The notes: a model not told the origin generated them from the letters alone. A stretch of DNA of 51,718 nucleotides from Bacillota bacterium (GCA_023623175.1 JAMNXU010000015.1:1-51718), one strand, 5' to 3'. Counted from the first letter of the stretch, positions 1-8,074 are shown. Numbers and translations are program-made.

Positions 1-19
1 CTAAATCAGTTTTTAACAC
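1..19 (-). CDS. 5' end of a phage gene cut by the window edge
   Basis: A strong ribosome site (AAGGAGG near 28-34 on the minus strand) precedes a GTG at 17-19 that opens a reading frame running off the window. Only six codons are visible (start M-L-K-T-D-L), so no product can be named. It follows the late-regulator gene in the same direction and would be the next gene of the prophage operon. Confidence 0.4.
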
Positions 20-40
20 AGTTATTATACCTCCTTCTTT

Positions 41-583
41 TTATAGCGCATCCGCCCCAAACAGCACAACTTTCAGCTTATTTATCAAACGGTTTTTATG
101 CCGGTAGAAAGTCCGCTCATCACAGTTCAATCTTTCCGCAATCTCCGCCGGCGGCAACTGGTCCCAATATTTCAGTGGTATGATGTCGTAGTATTCATCA
201 TCCTGAATCGTCTCCAACGCTCGCTCTATCCGCTGAATCTCTTTCTTTGTTCTTTCCATGCTCTCCTTACGCTGTTCTATATATCTTTCTTCCATTTCGT
301 CCGGGTCATATTGCCTGTATCCGCTGGTTGAGGGTTTCACCACATCCCGGGATTTCTCCTTGAGCTTTACCAGGCCATTTTTCAGGTCCTCCTCGTCTTG
401 GGCCACCTTGAGACGGAGCGCGGGAAGTGAGTACAGCAACCGCTCGGTCTCTTTGAAGTAGTTCCTTTGCCCAGCCTCGAATTCTTTGTTAGCCCGGATA
501 ATTGCGTCCACCGATTTTTTGACCGCTTCATCTACTGACTTCCGGATGATATTCAAAACTTCTTTTGATATTGTTGATGACAT
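41..583 (-). CDS. Phage sigma-70 region-4-like / ArpU-type late transcription regulator
   Basis: The protein has a long charged helical N-terminal part (about residues 10-125) and a C-terminal helix-turn-helix (about 135-180) with the sequence IPLKYWDQLPPAEIAERL then NCDERTFYRHKNRLINKL, which resembles sigma-70 region 4 and the ArpU family of phage late-gene activators. The ATG at 583 is chosen over one 33 nt upstream because AGGAGGG lies just before it. Position at the end of the early/replication genes is typical for a switch to late transcription. The family assignment is from motif resemblance only. Confidence 0.72.
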   Translation of the reverse strand: MSSTISKEVLNIIRKSVDEAVKKSVDAIIRANKEFEAGQRNYFKETERLLYSLPALRLKVAQDEEDLKNGLVKLKEKSRDVVKPSTSGYRQYDPDEMEERYIEQRKESMERTKKEIQRIERALETIQDDEYYDIIPLKYWDQLPPAEIAERLNCDERTFYRHKNRLINKLKVVLFGADAL

Positions 584-600
584 TTTGCTCCGCCCTCCTC

Positions 601-632
601 TTGTGTAATTGTCCATTATTTGGTATAATGGA
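601..632 (+). promoter_or_regulatory. Plus-strand promoter P1 with inverted repeat over the -10
   Basis: TTGTGT (601-606), a 17-nt spacer and TATAAT (624-629) form a sigma-A-like promoter pointing against the phage operon. An 8-bp inverted repeat, TCCATTAT (612-619) and ATAATGGA (625-632), brackets and overlaps the -10. A terminator begins only about 10 nt past the expected start, so the transcript would be about 30 nt. Confidence 0.5.
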
Positions 633-645
633 ACTGGTGTTTACT

Positions 646-664
646 GGGGCGAGAGCCCTTTTTT
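646..664 (+). terminator. Short terminator just downstream of P1
   Basis: GGGC-GAGA-GCCC (647-658) is followed by a run of six T. The hairpin has a T tract only on the plus strand, so it would end the transcript from P1. Confidence 0.5.
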
Positions 665-665
665 A

Positions 666-830
666 TTACTTATTTTCTTTTTGAGCATACGCTCCACTGC
701 AGCGCACTATATTGCCTATCGTGCTCTCGCAGCAAAAATACTTAATCGCAAGTTGCTTCAAGGTCTTTCCTCTTTTGTATTCCTTTCTGATTTTTTTGAC
801 CTGTTCTTCGTCAAAAATTCTTGATGCCAT
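666..830 (-). CDS. Small phage HTH-like protein
   Basis: A 54-residue protein beginning MASRIFDEEQVKKIRKEYKR; the stretch GKTLKQLAIKYFCCESTIG reads as a helix-turn-helix, like small phage proteins that resemble sigma region 4 or transposase HTH segments. GGAGGG sits 7 nt before the ATG at 830, which is preferred to the longer frame starting at 851. Role unknown; it lies between the DUF1064 gene and the late-regulator gene and is probably co-transcribed with them. Confidence 0.6.
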   Translation of the reverse strand: MASRIFDEEQVKKIRKEYKRGKTLKQLAIKYFCCESTIGNIVRCSGAYAQKENK

Positions 831-857
831 TTTGTATCCCTCCAAAAACATATTTTT

Positions 858-1271
858 CTACCCCTCAACCTTCAATTCCAACCTCGGAAACTTCGCCCGA
901 AACAGTTTCTTTGTCCGTTTAAACTCCTGTGTCTCAAAACCTTTAGTGTCAACGATTTCTGCCGTTCCGTCATTGTGAAAAACTATGAAGTCCGGCCTGT
1001 ATGTAATTGGTCTTATATCACCTAAACCCTCTTGTAATACGAACTCCGGCTGGCGGCAAAACCCCCTAATTGTCCCCATTTTCAGTTGCAGTTTTAAATC
1101 GCTGTAGTAGTCTGCTTCAAGCTGGCTGTCAAACAGGATGCCGTCAACCCGAACCCTGTTGGCGTTGTATTTTGACTTCTTGACAGGCGTTAAGATAAGC
1201 CCCTGCCCCGGCATCTTGTTGTTTTTCCTCAGATATTCCGTGTATTGTTCTTCCGTCCAGCGCATACTCAC
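858..1271 (-). CDS. DUF1064 phage protein, PD-(D/E)XK nuclease-like
   Basis: The protein matches the DUF1064 family of phage proteins. The visible core YRPDFIVF, 7 residues, then AEIVDTKG has the D...E-x-V-D-x-K pattern of PD-(D/E)XK nucleases (about residues 93-111). Related proteins sit in phage replication and recombination regions and are suspected junction-resolving or DNA-trimming nucleases; this is inference. Start is GTG at 1271 or ATG at 1265. It begins 3 nt after the helicase-loader stop, so the two are translationally linked. Confidence 0.72.
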   Translation of the reverse strand: MSMRWTEEQYTEYLRKNNKMPGQGLILTPVKKSKYNANRVRVDGILFDSQLEADYYSDLKLQLKMGTIRGFCRQPEFVLQEGLGDIRPITYRPDFIVFHNDGTAEIVDTKGFETQEFKRTKKLFRAKFPRLELKVEG

Positions 1272-1274
1272 GAT

Positions 1275-1811
1275 TCACACCCCACCCTCAGGCAAACTGT
1301 ATTTTTGAGCCAGTCCGGCTACAAGCTGCTTTGTGCTGCTTGGTAGCATGGCATATTCTTTTTCCTGTGCCACTTTCGCTTTGTAACTTCTCATAAAATT
1401 GCTTTGTATTACGCTATCTACAGTTTCAGAGTCCATCATTGCCCATTCTCTCAGCCTATTCGGGCTGCCAACTATCTTACGTAGCATTGGTGGCAGGTTA
1501 GCAAAAGCTTCATTGGCATGATAGTAACTTATAGCTCTCCGCACCATATCCCAGGCTTCCATCTCAGTCATCATAAGTGGCTGTGTTATCATGGCAATTT
1601 TCTCTTTTACGTCCGCAATTGTTGGAGGATATTTCAGGGTACACATTAGGACTTTTATTGCTTCAGTAACTACCTGGATTGGCTCTTCCGAAAACATAGT
1701 AGCCCATAGGTTTACCGCTGCGTTTAATTCTTCTTTGCTAAAATCCTTATAAAATGACGGATAAGCTGTTTTTAACATTGCCATGATTGCAAGCGCTTCT
1801 TGCCTTGTCAT
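1275..1811 (-). CDS. Phage replicative helicase loader (G39P-like)
   Basis: A 178-residue protein whose N-terminal half (M-T-R-Q-E-A, then AYPSFYKDFSKEELNAAV, and YPPTIADVKEKI about residues 60-71) matches the G39P-type family of phage helicase loaders and inhibitors, which bring DnaB-type helicase to the origin. The ATG overlaps the stop of the upstream initiator gene by 4 nt, the usual pairing of initiator and loader in phages of Firmicutes. No P-loop is seen, as expected for this family rather than a DnaC-type AAA loader. Confidence 0.72.
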   Translation of the reverse strand: MTRQEALAIMAMLKTAYPSFYKDFSKEELNAAVNLWATMFSEEPIQVVTEAIKVLMCTLKYPPTIADVKEKIAMITQPLMMTEMEAWDMVRRAISYYHANEAFANLPPMLRKIVGSPNRLREWAMMDSETVDSVIQSNFMRSYKAKVAQEKEYAMLPSSTKQLVAGLAQKYSLPEGGV

Positions 1812-2593
1812 AACAACCCTTCCTCCTTTGCAAGCTCCAGGAACGGATTATTCGTTTTGGGCTTGTCCCGCTGTTTTCGGCGTTTTTCTTCTTCGTACCG
1901 TTCCACCACCCAGTTCAGAATAGCCCTGTAGTCTGACTTGTACTTTTTGCCCTTTGCCCCTTTGTAATTGTCGAGTATCTCGATACAGCGTTTTGTTGCC
2001 TCCTCACCGAGTTTCGCCACGAGTGCCTCATATTCGGCATTGGTCAGGCTGACAAAGTCGGCATATTTAATTTTTTCTGGTTTGGTTGTGGGTGTGTGTG
2101 CGGATTCGGTGCCTTTACTTTCTGTTCCTGTTCCTGTTCCTGTTCCTGTTACTGTTACTGTTCCTGGTTTGCTAAATCGTTCCTGTAACCGTTCGATTAA
2201 CGGTTGCATAAACGGTTTATCGAATTGCTTTACAATGGCTAAAAAATCCTCAATCAAGGGCGTTTGCGGTATTTCTTCAAGTCTCTCAATAGCACTTTTT
2301 ACTTGATTTGGATTCTCCAAAGGATTATGTTTTAGGTAATTATGTATCAATACCACATGGGTATTAATATCATATTTAACTGTGCCTATATCCAATAGTT
2401 CACGTAACGCTTTCATAAACCGTTTCTCATCCCAACCCAAGTCGAAACAGGCGTAAGGTGAGGGCAAAAAGTAAAACCCAACAATGTTTCTGTGTGGAGA
2501 CGTGAGTAGGTATAACATCAAATACCTTGCATCATCTGAAATGCTGCGCATTTTTTCATCTTGCCAAAATCGACTTTCAACCCTTGTATACAT
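1808..2593 (-). CDS. Phage replication initiator (DnaD/gpO-like)
   Basis: The N-terminal part (about residues 1-95), starting MYTRVESRFWQDEKMRSIS, is a winged-helix-type domain seen in phage replication proteins. A Thr/Gly/Val-rich linker (about 143-160) encoded by a hexanucleotide repeat follows. The C-terminal part (about 175-235), with the helical stretch AILNWVVERYEEEK, is shared with DnaD-like phage initiators. It likely binds the phage origin and recruits the helicase through the next gene. ATG at 2593 follows AAGGTGGGG. Confidence 0.75.
   Translation of the reverse strand: MYTRVESRFWQDEKMRSISDDARYLMLYLLTSPHRNIVGFYFLPSPYACFDLGWDEKRFMKALRELLDIGTVKYDINTHVVLIHNYLKHNPLENPNQVKSAIERLEEIPQTPLIEDFLAIVKQFDKPFMQPLIERLQERFSKPGTVTVTGTGTGTGTESKGTESAHTPTTKPEKIKYADFVSLTNAEYEALVAKLGEEATKRCIEILDNYKGAKGKKYKSDYRAILNWVVERYEEEKRRKQRDKPKTNNPFLELAKEEGLL
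2122..2163. repeat. Hexanucleotide tandem repeat in the initiator gene
   Basis: Seven head-to-tail copies of CTGTTC or CTGTTA lie within the replication gene and encode alternating Thr with Gly or Val in the inter-domain linker. Because the unit is 6 nt, copy-number change would alter linker length without a frameshift. Confidence 0.9.
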
Positions 2594-2608
2594 TTCAACC
2601 CCACCTTA

Positions 2609-3700
2609 TCATAATTCCGGCATCTCATCCCACGTCCGGCCATCCAAGAGCCGACCGGCTCTCTTTTTGCCGACTTTGTAGACCTCAATGCTGTTCGGGT
2701 GATCAAGTCCATACCCGAAAGGCCAACCTTCACTCCACCAGCCGTCAAAAGCAACTACGCCTCTTTTATCATGCTCAGTGTAATCGGCACTCCACTCTCC
2801 CCAGCTTTTGAAAAAGAAAGGTACTCCCGCATCCTGGCACTGGTCTCTAAGTGACCTCACCCAGTCCGGATGCATCGGCCTTGCGCCGGGACCTGTTTCG
2901 CCGCCACAGATGACCCAGTCAAGCGAATTTATTAAGTATGATTTCCCTGGTTTTAGTCCAGTTCCAACAGACATGCTTAAGTCAACACCATCGCTGAGGC
3001 TTAAATCAACCGGCCCCAACATCGGCTCCACACTCACAAATCGGACCGTTGCCGGTATTTGTAGCAGTATCGGTATGCGTTCATCGGCACGGGCCTGGTT
3101 TTCTGCTGTTACGCCTAGCCAGACGTTGGGCAGAGGCCACAGTCTTTGGTGATCTATACGTTCTGATAAATATCCAGCATCAACACGGTTCATCGCCCAT
3201 TTAAAAGCCGATTTAGCAACCTTTCTGCGGAAATGATACGATGTCAATAAAGTGCGCATCCGATCTGGACGCTTTGTAAGAACCAGGAATGTATGTGGTC
3301 CACTATAATAATTAGGTGTATAAACCGGATATTCCTTACCCCATGATGTTTTGTATGTGCCAATTTGTTTCTTCCCGTCATTCGTGCCACAGAAATTTTC
3401 ACATGCAACAGCCATGACACCAAAGACATCGGCAATAAACTCATCTGGCACGTTTTCATGGAATAAATCTGACATTGAGCACACGAACACCTTTCGAGGC
3501 TTGCGCAATTTGAAAGGCTCTTCCAACCTTTCTGAATGTAATGTTACTCTAAACGGTTCTTCTGCCGGATACCCACACCGCCCACGGAGCCTGTTTGCCA
3601 TGCGCCGAGCATAGCAGTTTTGACACCCTTCGCTTATAGGCGTGCAGCCGGTTACAGGGTTCCATGAATACTCGGTCCACTCGATTTTTGTTTTAGGCAT
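2609..3700 (-). CDS. DUF5131 (phage Gp37/Gp68) family protein, radical-SAM-like
   Basis: A 363-residue protein of the DUF5131 family. Near the N-terminus, WNPVTGCTPISEGCQNCYAR places Cys19, Cys26 and Cys29 in a CX6CX2C cluster that resembles, but is not, the canonical radical SAM CX3CX2C. Other conserved blocks are VFVCSMSDLFHE, LTKRPDRM, NVWLGVTAEN and GGETGPGARPMHPDWVR. The reaction is not known to me. It starts 2 nt after a small zinc-ribbon gene. Confidence 0.8.
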   Translation of the reverse strand: MPKTKIEWTEYSWNPVTGCTPISEGCQNCYARRMANRLRGRCGYPAEEPFRVTLHSERLEEPFKLRKPRKVFVCSMSDLFHENVPDEFIADVFGVMAVACENFCGTNDGKKQIGTYKTSWGKEYPVYTPNYYSGPHTFLVLTKRPDRMRTLLTSYHFRRKVAKSAFKWAMNRVDAGYLSERIDHQRLWPLPNVWLGVTAENQARADERIPILLQIPATVRFVSVEPMLGPVDLSLSDGVDLSMSVGTGLKPGKSYLINSLDWVICGGETGPGARPMHPDWVRSLRDQCQDAGVPFFFKSWGEWSADYTEHDKRGVVAFDGWWSEGWPFGYGLDHPNSIEVYKVGKKRAGRLLDGRTWDEMPEL

Positions 3701-3701
3701 C

Positions 3702-3842
3702 CTACTTACCCCTCACTTTCTCCGGTTCCATCTCCAGCATTTTCTCCAGTTCCCCCTGGTGTCCGCAGAAGATGCATCCTTTCGCTGTGTCCTTGGCTGT
3801 ATACTGCTCCCCGCCGCAAGCGGGGCATTTAAAACGGTTCAT
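3702..3842 (-). CDS. 46-residue zinc-ribbon protein
   Basis: A GAAGGAGG site lies 7 nt before the ATG at 3842. The protein begins MNRFKCPACGGEQY and carries a second CIFCG knuckle at residues 23-27, giving a four-cysteine zinc ribbon followed by an acidic helical tail. It overlaps the upstream gene by 4 nt (ATGA) and stops just before the DUF5131 start, so it is clearly in the operon. Partner or target unknown. Confidence 0.75.
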   Translation of the reverse strand: MNRFKCPACGGEQYTAKDTAKGCIFCGHQGELEKMLEMEPEKVRGK

Positions 3843-4027
3843 GGTGTAGCCTCCTTCAAATCAAACAAGCATGTTTGCAGTCCCATTCTTTTCTGCTCTT
3901 CTTTCATTAGTTTGATAATTCTTACGCATATTGCCCGATGTTTGCATATGCGCATTTTAGGGTCTTTCATTTCATATACATATCGTGCCTTCGGAATGTA
4001 ATAGTCACAATCCGTGCAGTATTCCAT
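3839..4027 (-). CDS. Small cysteine-containing phage protein
   Basis: A 62-residue protein starting MEYCTDCDYYIPKARY, with a CX2C pair at residues 4-7 and further Cys residues near 28 and 34, then a basic helix and a tail ending in KEATP. Possibly a small metal-binding fold. AAGGTGG precedes the ATG. It overlaps the zinc-ribbon gene by 4 nt. Function unknown. Confidence 0.65.
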   Translation of the reverse strand: MEYCTDCDYYIPKARYVYEMKDPKMRICKHRAICVRIIKLMKEEQKRMGLQTCLFDLKEATP

Positions 4028-4167
4028 GCTAAAACCACCTTATTCAGCCTCCCCAGCGGCCCCGGCTGACGCAAACCACTGGGAAAGCCGTTTTCTTCAT
4101 AGAAAACATCTATAGAACATCGGGCCCTGCCAACCGGTACTCAATCATTGGCCCGGGGCCAATGGGT

Positions 4168-4395
4168 TCAGGTTTTCTCTTTTTCTAAACACTTCCTGCA
4201 GCGGTTATAGTCCGAAAAGTACGGCCAGAAATGATCTTTTTGGTCCCCGGGCTGTAACCGGACGTTGCATATATCGCAGCGCAATTCGATGCCGTATTCC
4301 TTCTCCCAGAAATCAATACTCTCTTGTGTCAGTATGTCAGGTGAGCTGATATGCATTACAACCTTGCCGGTTTCATCGGTAACGAATCTTCCCAT
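4168..4395 (-). CDS. Small phage protein with two CX2C knuckles
   Basis: A 75-residue protein starting MGRFVTDETGKVVMHISS and ending with CDIC (about 47-50) and CRKC (near 69-72) pairs, a likely zinc-binding treble-clef or ribbon. The ATG at 4395 is preferred to the frame opening at 4509, because the longer frame reads through the tRNA-like structure and lacks a ribosome site; GAGG precedes 4395. Function unknown. Confidence 0.6.
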   Translation of the reverse strand: MGRFVTDETGKVVMHISSPDILTQESIDFWEKEYGIELRCDICNVRLQPGDQKDHFWPYFSDYNRCRKCLEKEKT

Positions 4396-4414
4396 GTTAA
4401 AACCTCGCTTTCTT

Positions 4415-4547
4415 TGGTTAGGGCGGGCCGGATTTGAACCGGCTTCCTGCAACTGCGCTTCTCGGGTATTTGCCCGATCGGGTGATTGTGGTTGCAGGCG
4501 GAACCTCACAGCCTTTGGGCCCCCACGTGGGCGCTTGTTCCCGCCCT
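4415..4547 (-). ncRNA. tRNA-like structure with a 53-nt extra arm
   Basis: On the minus strand a 7-bp acceptor-like stem (AGGGCGG at 4547-4541 with CCGCCCT at 4426-4420) is followed by AACCA. A perfect T arm (GCCGG, loop TTCAAAT, CCGGC; 4443-4427) sits directly inside it. An 8-bp arm, CCTGCAAC (4498-4491) with GTTGCAGG (4453-4446), holds an inner TCGGG/CCCGA hairpin where a variable arm would be. Removing that 53-nt arm leaves about 75 nt, normal tRNA size. No convincing anticodon stem is seen in the remaining 42 nt, and CCA is displaced by one base. It is a tRNA mimic or decayed tRNA rather than a plain tRNA. Confidence 0.55.
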
Positions 4548-4579
4548 TCCCGCGTGTCCCACCACGCCGCCGCCCATGT

Positions 4580-5255
4580 TTATGCTATAAAAACCATCTT
4601 ACCAGTGAGTTCCTGGATCTCTCTCTTGAACCTGGCTTCATCCGAGTTTCCATCGCTTAAATGCAACAGCCAGATTTCTTGTACTTTGCTCAGGTCGTTC
4701 GCTTTCAAAAACTCTTTAACATTCTCAAGCCGGTTCAACCAGGCCGGCTTTTACGTTGGTTTTGAGGATGTCTGCTGCGTAATTACATTCAACCATGATG
4801 TGAGTCAGTCCATAAAACTTATATCTTATGTAGTAGGTGTCTGTAGCATATAGCAGTTTGTCTCCGGCCTGGTTTGCCAGCAGGAAACCTAGCGGCTCTG
4901 CTGCGTCATGCTGAGTATCAAAGGGTAGCACCGTCCATGTACCAATCCGGAACTGCTGCTTGGCCTTGATGATGTTGATTCGATGTCTCCAAGGTCCCAA
5001 GCCCGATATTTCGTCTGCCGTGCCTTGCGACAGGTATATGTCCACACCAAATTTCATCAGGTCTTTGACGGCCCTAGAGTGGTCAGAATGGCCATGCGAC
5101 AGTATGCATCCTGCCAAGCTCGACACTCCAAATTTCAAATTCCGCAATATATCGTTGATGCTAATTCCGCACTCCAGGAGGAGCGGGGTCCTGCCATCAG
5201 TTATTCTGTAGCAGTTCCCATGGCTCCCGGAGGCAAAGGGGGTTATCTCAATCAT
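4580..5255 (-). pseudogene. Phage metallo-beta-lactamase-fold protein, frameshifted near its C-terminus
   Basis: The N-terminal part is an MBL-fold hydrolase of the YycJ-like phage type: FASGSHGNCY near residue 8, then the metal motif SHGHSDH (about residues 53-59). The open frame stops at 4725, but the adjacent frame continues without a gap through the expected C-terminal block (FLKANDLSKVQEIWLLHLSDG, which I recall from related phage proteins) to a stop at 4580. Removing one A from the AAAA run near 4756-4759 joins the frames. This is either a real 1-nt frameshift or a sequence error. It lies directly after recT (1-nt overlap), as in other phages where RecT, an SMC-like ATPase and an MBL protein occur together. 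Confidence 0.75.
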
Positions 5256-6070
5256 CAGAATCCCGGCCCTTCAAATAAAGTCTGTTGCTTACTCTGCTGT
5301 ACCTCTTGTTGCGTCGGATTATCTTTGACAGTTTTTTCTTTTTCCTTTTGCTGTTCTTTGGCGGGCTTTGCCCGGCTTGTTGTATCTTCATTAACTTGCT
5401 CAGGCTCAATATCTATCATTTCTTTGTTTGCATTTTCCTTGATTTCTTGCTCAACCTTGACCTCATAGTCTTCCGGCTCAAGGTCTACGATGTCGCCCAA
5501 CTCTTCAACTGTGTGCATTCCCATAGCTAGCTCCGGCGCATAGGCCCGGATAAACCAGCTTGCGGCACGATACATGAGCATTTGTTCGGGCATCGTTTGC
5601 CATTTTGAGCCGTTTTTGTTATACCAACCTTCCTTCTTCGCCAGGCCGATGGTCACTGTAGCGCCGACCAGTTTTTGGCCAGTAGCTTTTTCTATCGCCC
5701 AGGCCCGGCAGCCCCAACTGTCTTTTCCTTCTTCTCCTACCCATTCATAACGCAAGGCCGAAAACTTTCCACTGGTATTGAAAGTGCTTATAAGGAATTG
5801 ACTGGACCATCCCGGACGACCATTGACGATGTAAAGGTTCTGCATTACCATGAGTGGATCCGCATTCATTCGTGTCGCCATGTTCAATGCAATCACGCAG
5901 TTGGGCAGGTTTCCCTGGTATTCTTTTGGTACTAGGCTTGATTGTGCCAAGAGCTTCGCTGCCCTTTGCGCCAGTTCAAACCCTTGCAAACTTGAAAAAC
6001 CAGGTACTATATCAGTAACTTGTTGATTATCTTGCTTTTCCATTGGTAAAGCGTTTTTGGTTTCGGTCAT
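5255..6070 (-). CDS. recT: RecT-family single-strand annealing recombinase
   Basis: The conserved RecT core spans about residues 40-200: NCVIALNMATRMNADPLMVM, GRPGWSSQFLI, GCRAWAIEKATG and AKKEGWYNKNGSKWQTMPE. RecT proteins anneal complementary strands in phage recombination. The C-terminal 70 residues are charged, Glu/Lys/Gln-rich and probably disordered, ending in LFEGPGF, a likely SSB-like or protein-binding tail. AGGAGG 9 nt before the ATG at 6070 fixes the start; the longer frame overlaps the ATPase gene. The start is 2 nt after that gene's stop. Confidence 0.9.
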   Translation of the reverse strand: MTETKNALPMEKQDNQQVTDIVPGFSSLQGFELAQRAAKLLAQSSLVPKEYQGNLPNCVIALNMATRMNADPLMVMQNLYIVNGRPGWSSQFLISTFNTSGKFSALRYEWVGEEGKDSWGCRAWAIEKATGQKLVGATVTIGLAKKEGWYNKNGSKWQTMPEQMLMYRAASWFIRAYAPELAMGMHTVEELGDIVDLEPEDYEVKVEQEIKENANKEMIDIEPEQVNEDTTSRAKPAKEQQKEKEKTVKDNPTQQEVQQSKQQTLFEGPGF

Positions 6071-6071
6071 G

Positions 6072-8060
6072 TTATACAGCCTCCTTAATGCTTTCTTTGT
6101 TCTCCGCAAGCTCAACGCGAAGTTTCTTGTCTTTCTCGCTCACAACCAACCGGATCTGCTGTCCTTTGGTTGGGAGAATATTAACCACGCTCTCTGCGTT
6201 ATCAAGCCATACCGGTGGTGCAAAACCGAAATGCTCGGCCAGCGTGTTGATGATGTCCAGGCCGATATTGAGCCTTGCCCCGTTATTCAGGTTACCATAT
6301 GGCACGCCATTGAATGTGGTCTCGCAACATTCAGCAAGCGCTCCATTGACCTGAACCTCAAACAGCTTGAACCGTGCCATCTTAAACTTGCTGTTGATTT
6401 TGTCCTCCAGGAGCCGAACCTTCGCCCGGATGAATTCCTCGGTGAGGTATAGCTGCTGCTCCAGTTCCTCAAACTCTGTCGCCAGTTTCCGCTCTTCTGC
6501 TTTGAGTTCCTCGATGCGATTCAGGCCGCTTTCCCAAGCTTCAAGCCTTGCGGCTGCTTGCTCAAGCGCTGTGATAGCGTCTGTGAGCGTGTCAATTTCT
6601 TTCTGAATTGCCATTATGGCTGTATTACTATCAGCCTGCATGTTGGCGATTTCTTTACGTATTCTCGCAATCCGTTCCTGCATCGGAGCGTACTCAGCAA
6701 AAATTTCTGTCGGTTCTCCTGCGTTCTGCATGATGTAGTCAATTTCGGCTTTCAGGGCAGCCTCATTCTGCTCGAGTTCGGCCAGATTCACTTTGGCTTT
6801 TTCGAGTGCCTCGGATGCAGCCGCAAGGTTCTGCTCCATCGTCTGTTTTACTCCGGCAAGCCGCTTACCCTCGGCATTGATGCTTTCAAGTTTTTCAGCC
6901 TTTGTCCTGTTGAAATCAGCAAGGGCTTTCTCCCTGGCAATTTCGATCTGCTCCGCCGGTAAGGGCTGACCGCACGTCGGGCAGTTGGTGTCCTGGTTAA
7001 ACTCGAATTGCTCTGCATTGACTTCCCGCCATTTATTCCTGAGGTTTTCCATCTTTGCTTCCAGGGATTTGATTTCTGCTTCATACGATTTGATTACATC
7101 ATTCTTGGCGTTTATGTCAGCGCGAAGTTTATACATCCCACTCTGAATCAGTGAAAGCTCTCTGCTTTTCTCCCCGACCTTTTCATCCAGCGCCTGGCGG
7201 TGCTTGTTTCGCAGGTCAAGTATCTGCCCCTCAATCAGTCGCAGTTCCTTCGTTTTCTCCGCAACCTGCCCGCCGGCCCGGACCTGAGCAAGTTCTTCCT
7301 GCTTCGCCCGGAGTTCTTCGCGGAGTTTAGTGATATCATTTGACAGTTCATCAGGATTGGTGATGTCGGATATATCCGGCAGTCCCAGCTTGACTTCATC
7401 TATCCTGACCGGGATTTTTTCCAACTCCTTGTTTATCTCGGTCCGGCGGGCCTGGATAACCTTCCTGTGCTGCTCGATGGTCCGGTTTCCAAGGATGTCT
7501 GCTAGCTTGGAGAGTTCCTTCTTGCTTGCGATTACCTCGGCATCACTGACATCGCCGCACACTTCCAGCAGCAGCTCCCGGCGTTTTTGCCAGTGAAGAA
7601 CCTCATTGAAATACCGGGGATCCGTGAGCAGCCGGAATATGTTTTCGTCGGCTATCTCGGCAATGCGGGCATCATACTCTTTTTTCTGGACTGGTACTCC
7701 GTCGATATAGTGATCAGTTGTGTGCCCGGTGAATTCGGCCGTAGCAGATCCGCGCTTTTTGGTCCATTTCTCCTGGTAGACTTTTTTCAGGGCTATTTGC
7801 TGGCCGTCATCAAGTTCCAGAATGGCTTCAACGGTGTGTTCAAGACCGTGTTCGGGTTCGCCGTCTGGCTTCAAAGTTTTGATTTGAAAGTCTTTACGGT
7901 TATTGCTGTCTTTGTCAAACAGCAACCACATGAACGCATCGGCAAGCGTTGTCTTGCCTGTTGCGTTATCGCCCATAATCGAAACGTCTTTGCCATCCGT
8001 GTTTAGCTCAAAATTGCGAATTCCCTTAAAATTTCGAAGTATAAGACTTTTAATTTTCAT
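6072..8060 (-). CDS. Rad50/SMC-like AAA ATPase with zinc hook
   Basis: A 662-residue protein. It opens with MKIKSLILRNFKGIRNFEL and a Walker A, GDNATGKTT (residues 30-38), then coiled coil, a zinc-hook CPTCGQPL (about 360-367), a second coiled coil, and a C-terminal half-ATPase with NGARLNIGLDI and the Walker B-like VWLDNAES. This is the layout of Rad50/SbcC/RecN-like ATPases. Next to RecT it probably takes the role of the usual exonuclease partner in phage recombination (inference). AAGGA before the ATG at 8060 sets the start; the frame extends 11 codons further without a ribosome site. Confidence 0.85.
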   Translation of the reverse strand: MKIKSLILRNFKGIRNFELNTDGKDVSIMGDNATGKTTLADAFMWLLFDKDSNNRKDFQIKTLKPDGEPEHGLEHTVEAILELDDGQQIALKKVYQEKWTKKRGSATAEFTGHTTDHYIDGVPVQKKEYDARIAEIADENIFRLLTDPRYFNEVLHWQKRRELLLEVCGDVSDAEVIASKKELSKLADILGNRTIEQHRKVIQARRTEINKELEKIPVRIDEVKLGLPDISDITNPDELSNDITKLREELRAKQEELAQVRAGGQVAEKTKELRLIEGQILDLRNKHRQALDEKVGEKSRELSLIQSGMYKLRADINAKNDVIKSYEAEIKSLEAKMENLRNKWREVNAEQFEFNQDTNCPTCGQPLPAEQIEIAREKALADFNRTKAEKLESINAEGKRLAGVKQTMEQNLAAASEALEKAKVNLAELEQNEAALKAEIDYIMQNAGEPTEIFAEYAPMQERIARIRKEIANMQADSNTAIMAIQKEIDTLTDAITALEQAAARLEAWESGLNRIEELKAEERKLATEFEELEQQLYLTEEFIRAKVRLLEDKINSKFKMARFKLFEVQVNGALAECCETTFNGVPYGNLNNGARLNIGLDIINTLAEHFGFAPPVWLDNAESVVNILPTKGQQIRLVVSEKDKKLRVELAENKESIKEAV

Positions 8061-8074
8061 ACCATCATCCTTTC

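Noticed and set aside
4434..4853. Plus-strand open frames over the tRNA-like element
   Set aside because: They contain the reversed T-arm phrase typical of frames read through tRNA genes, lack ribosome sites and overlap the MBL gene.
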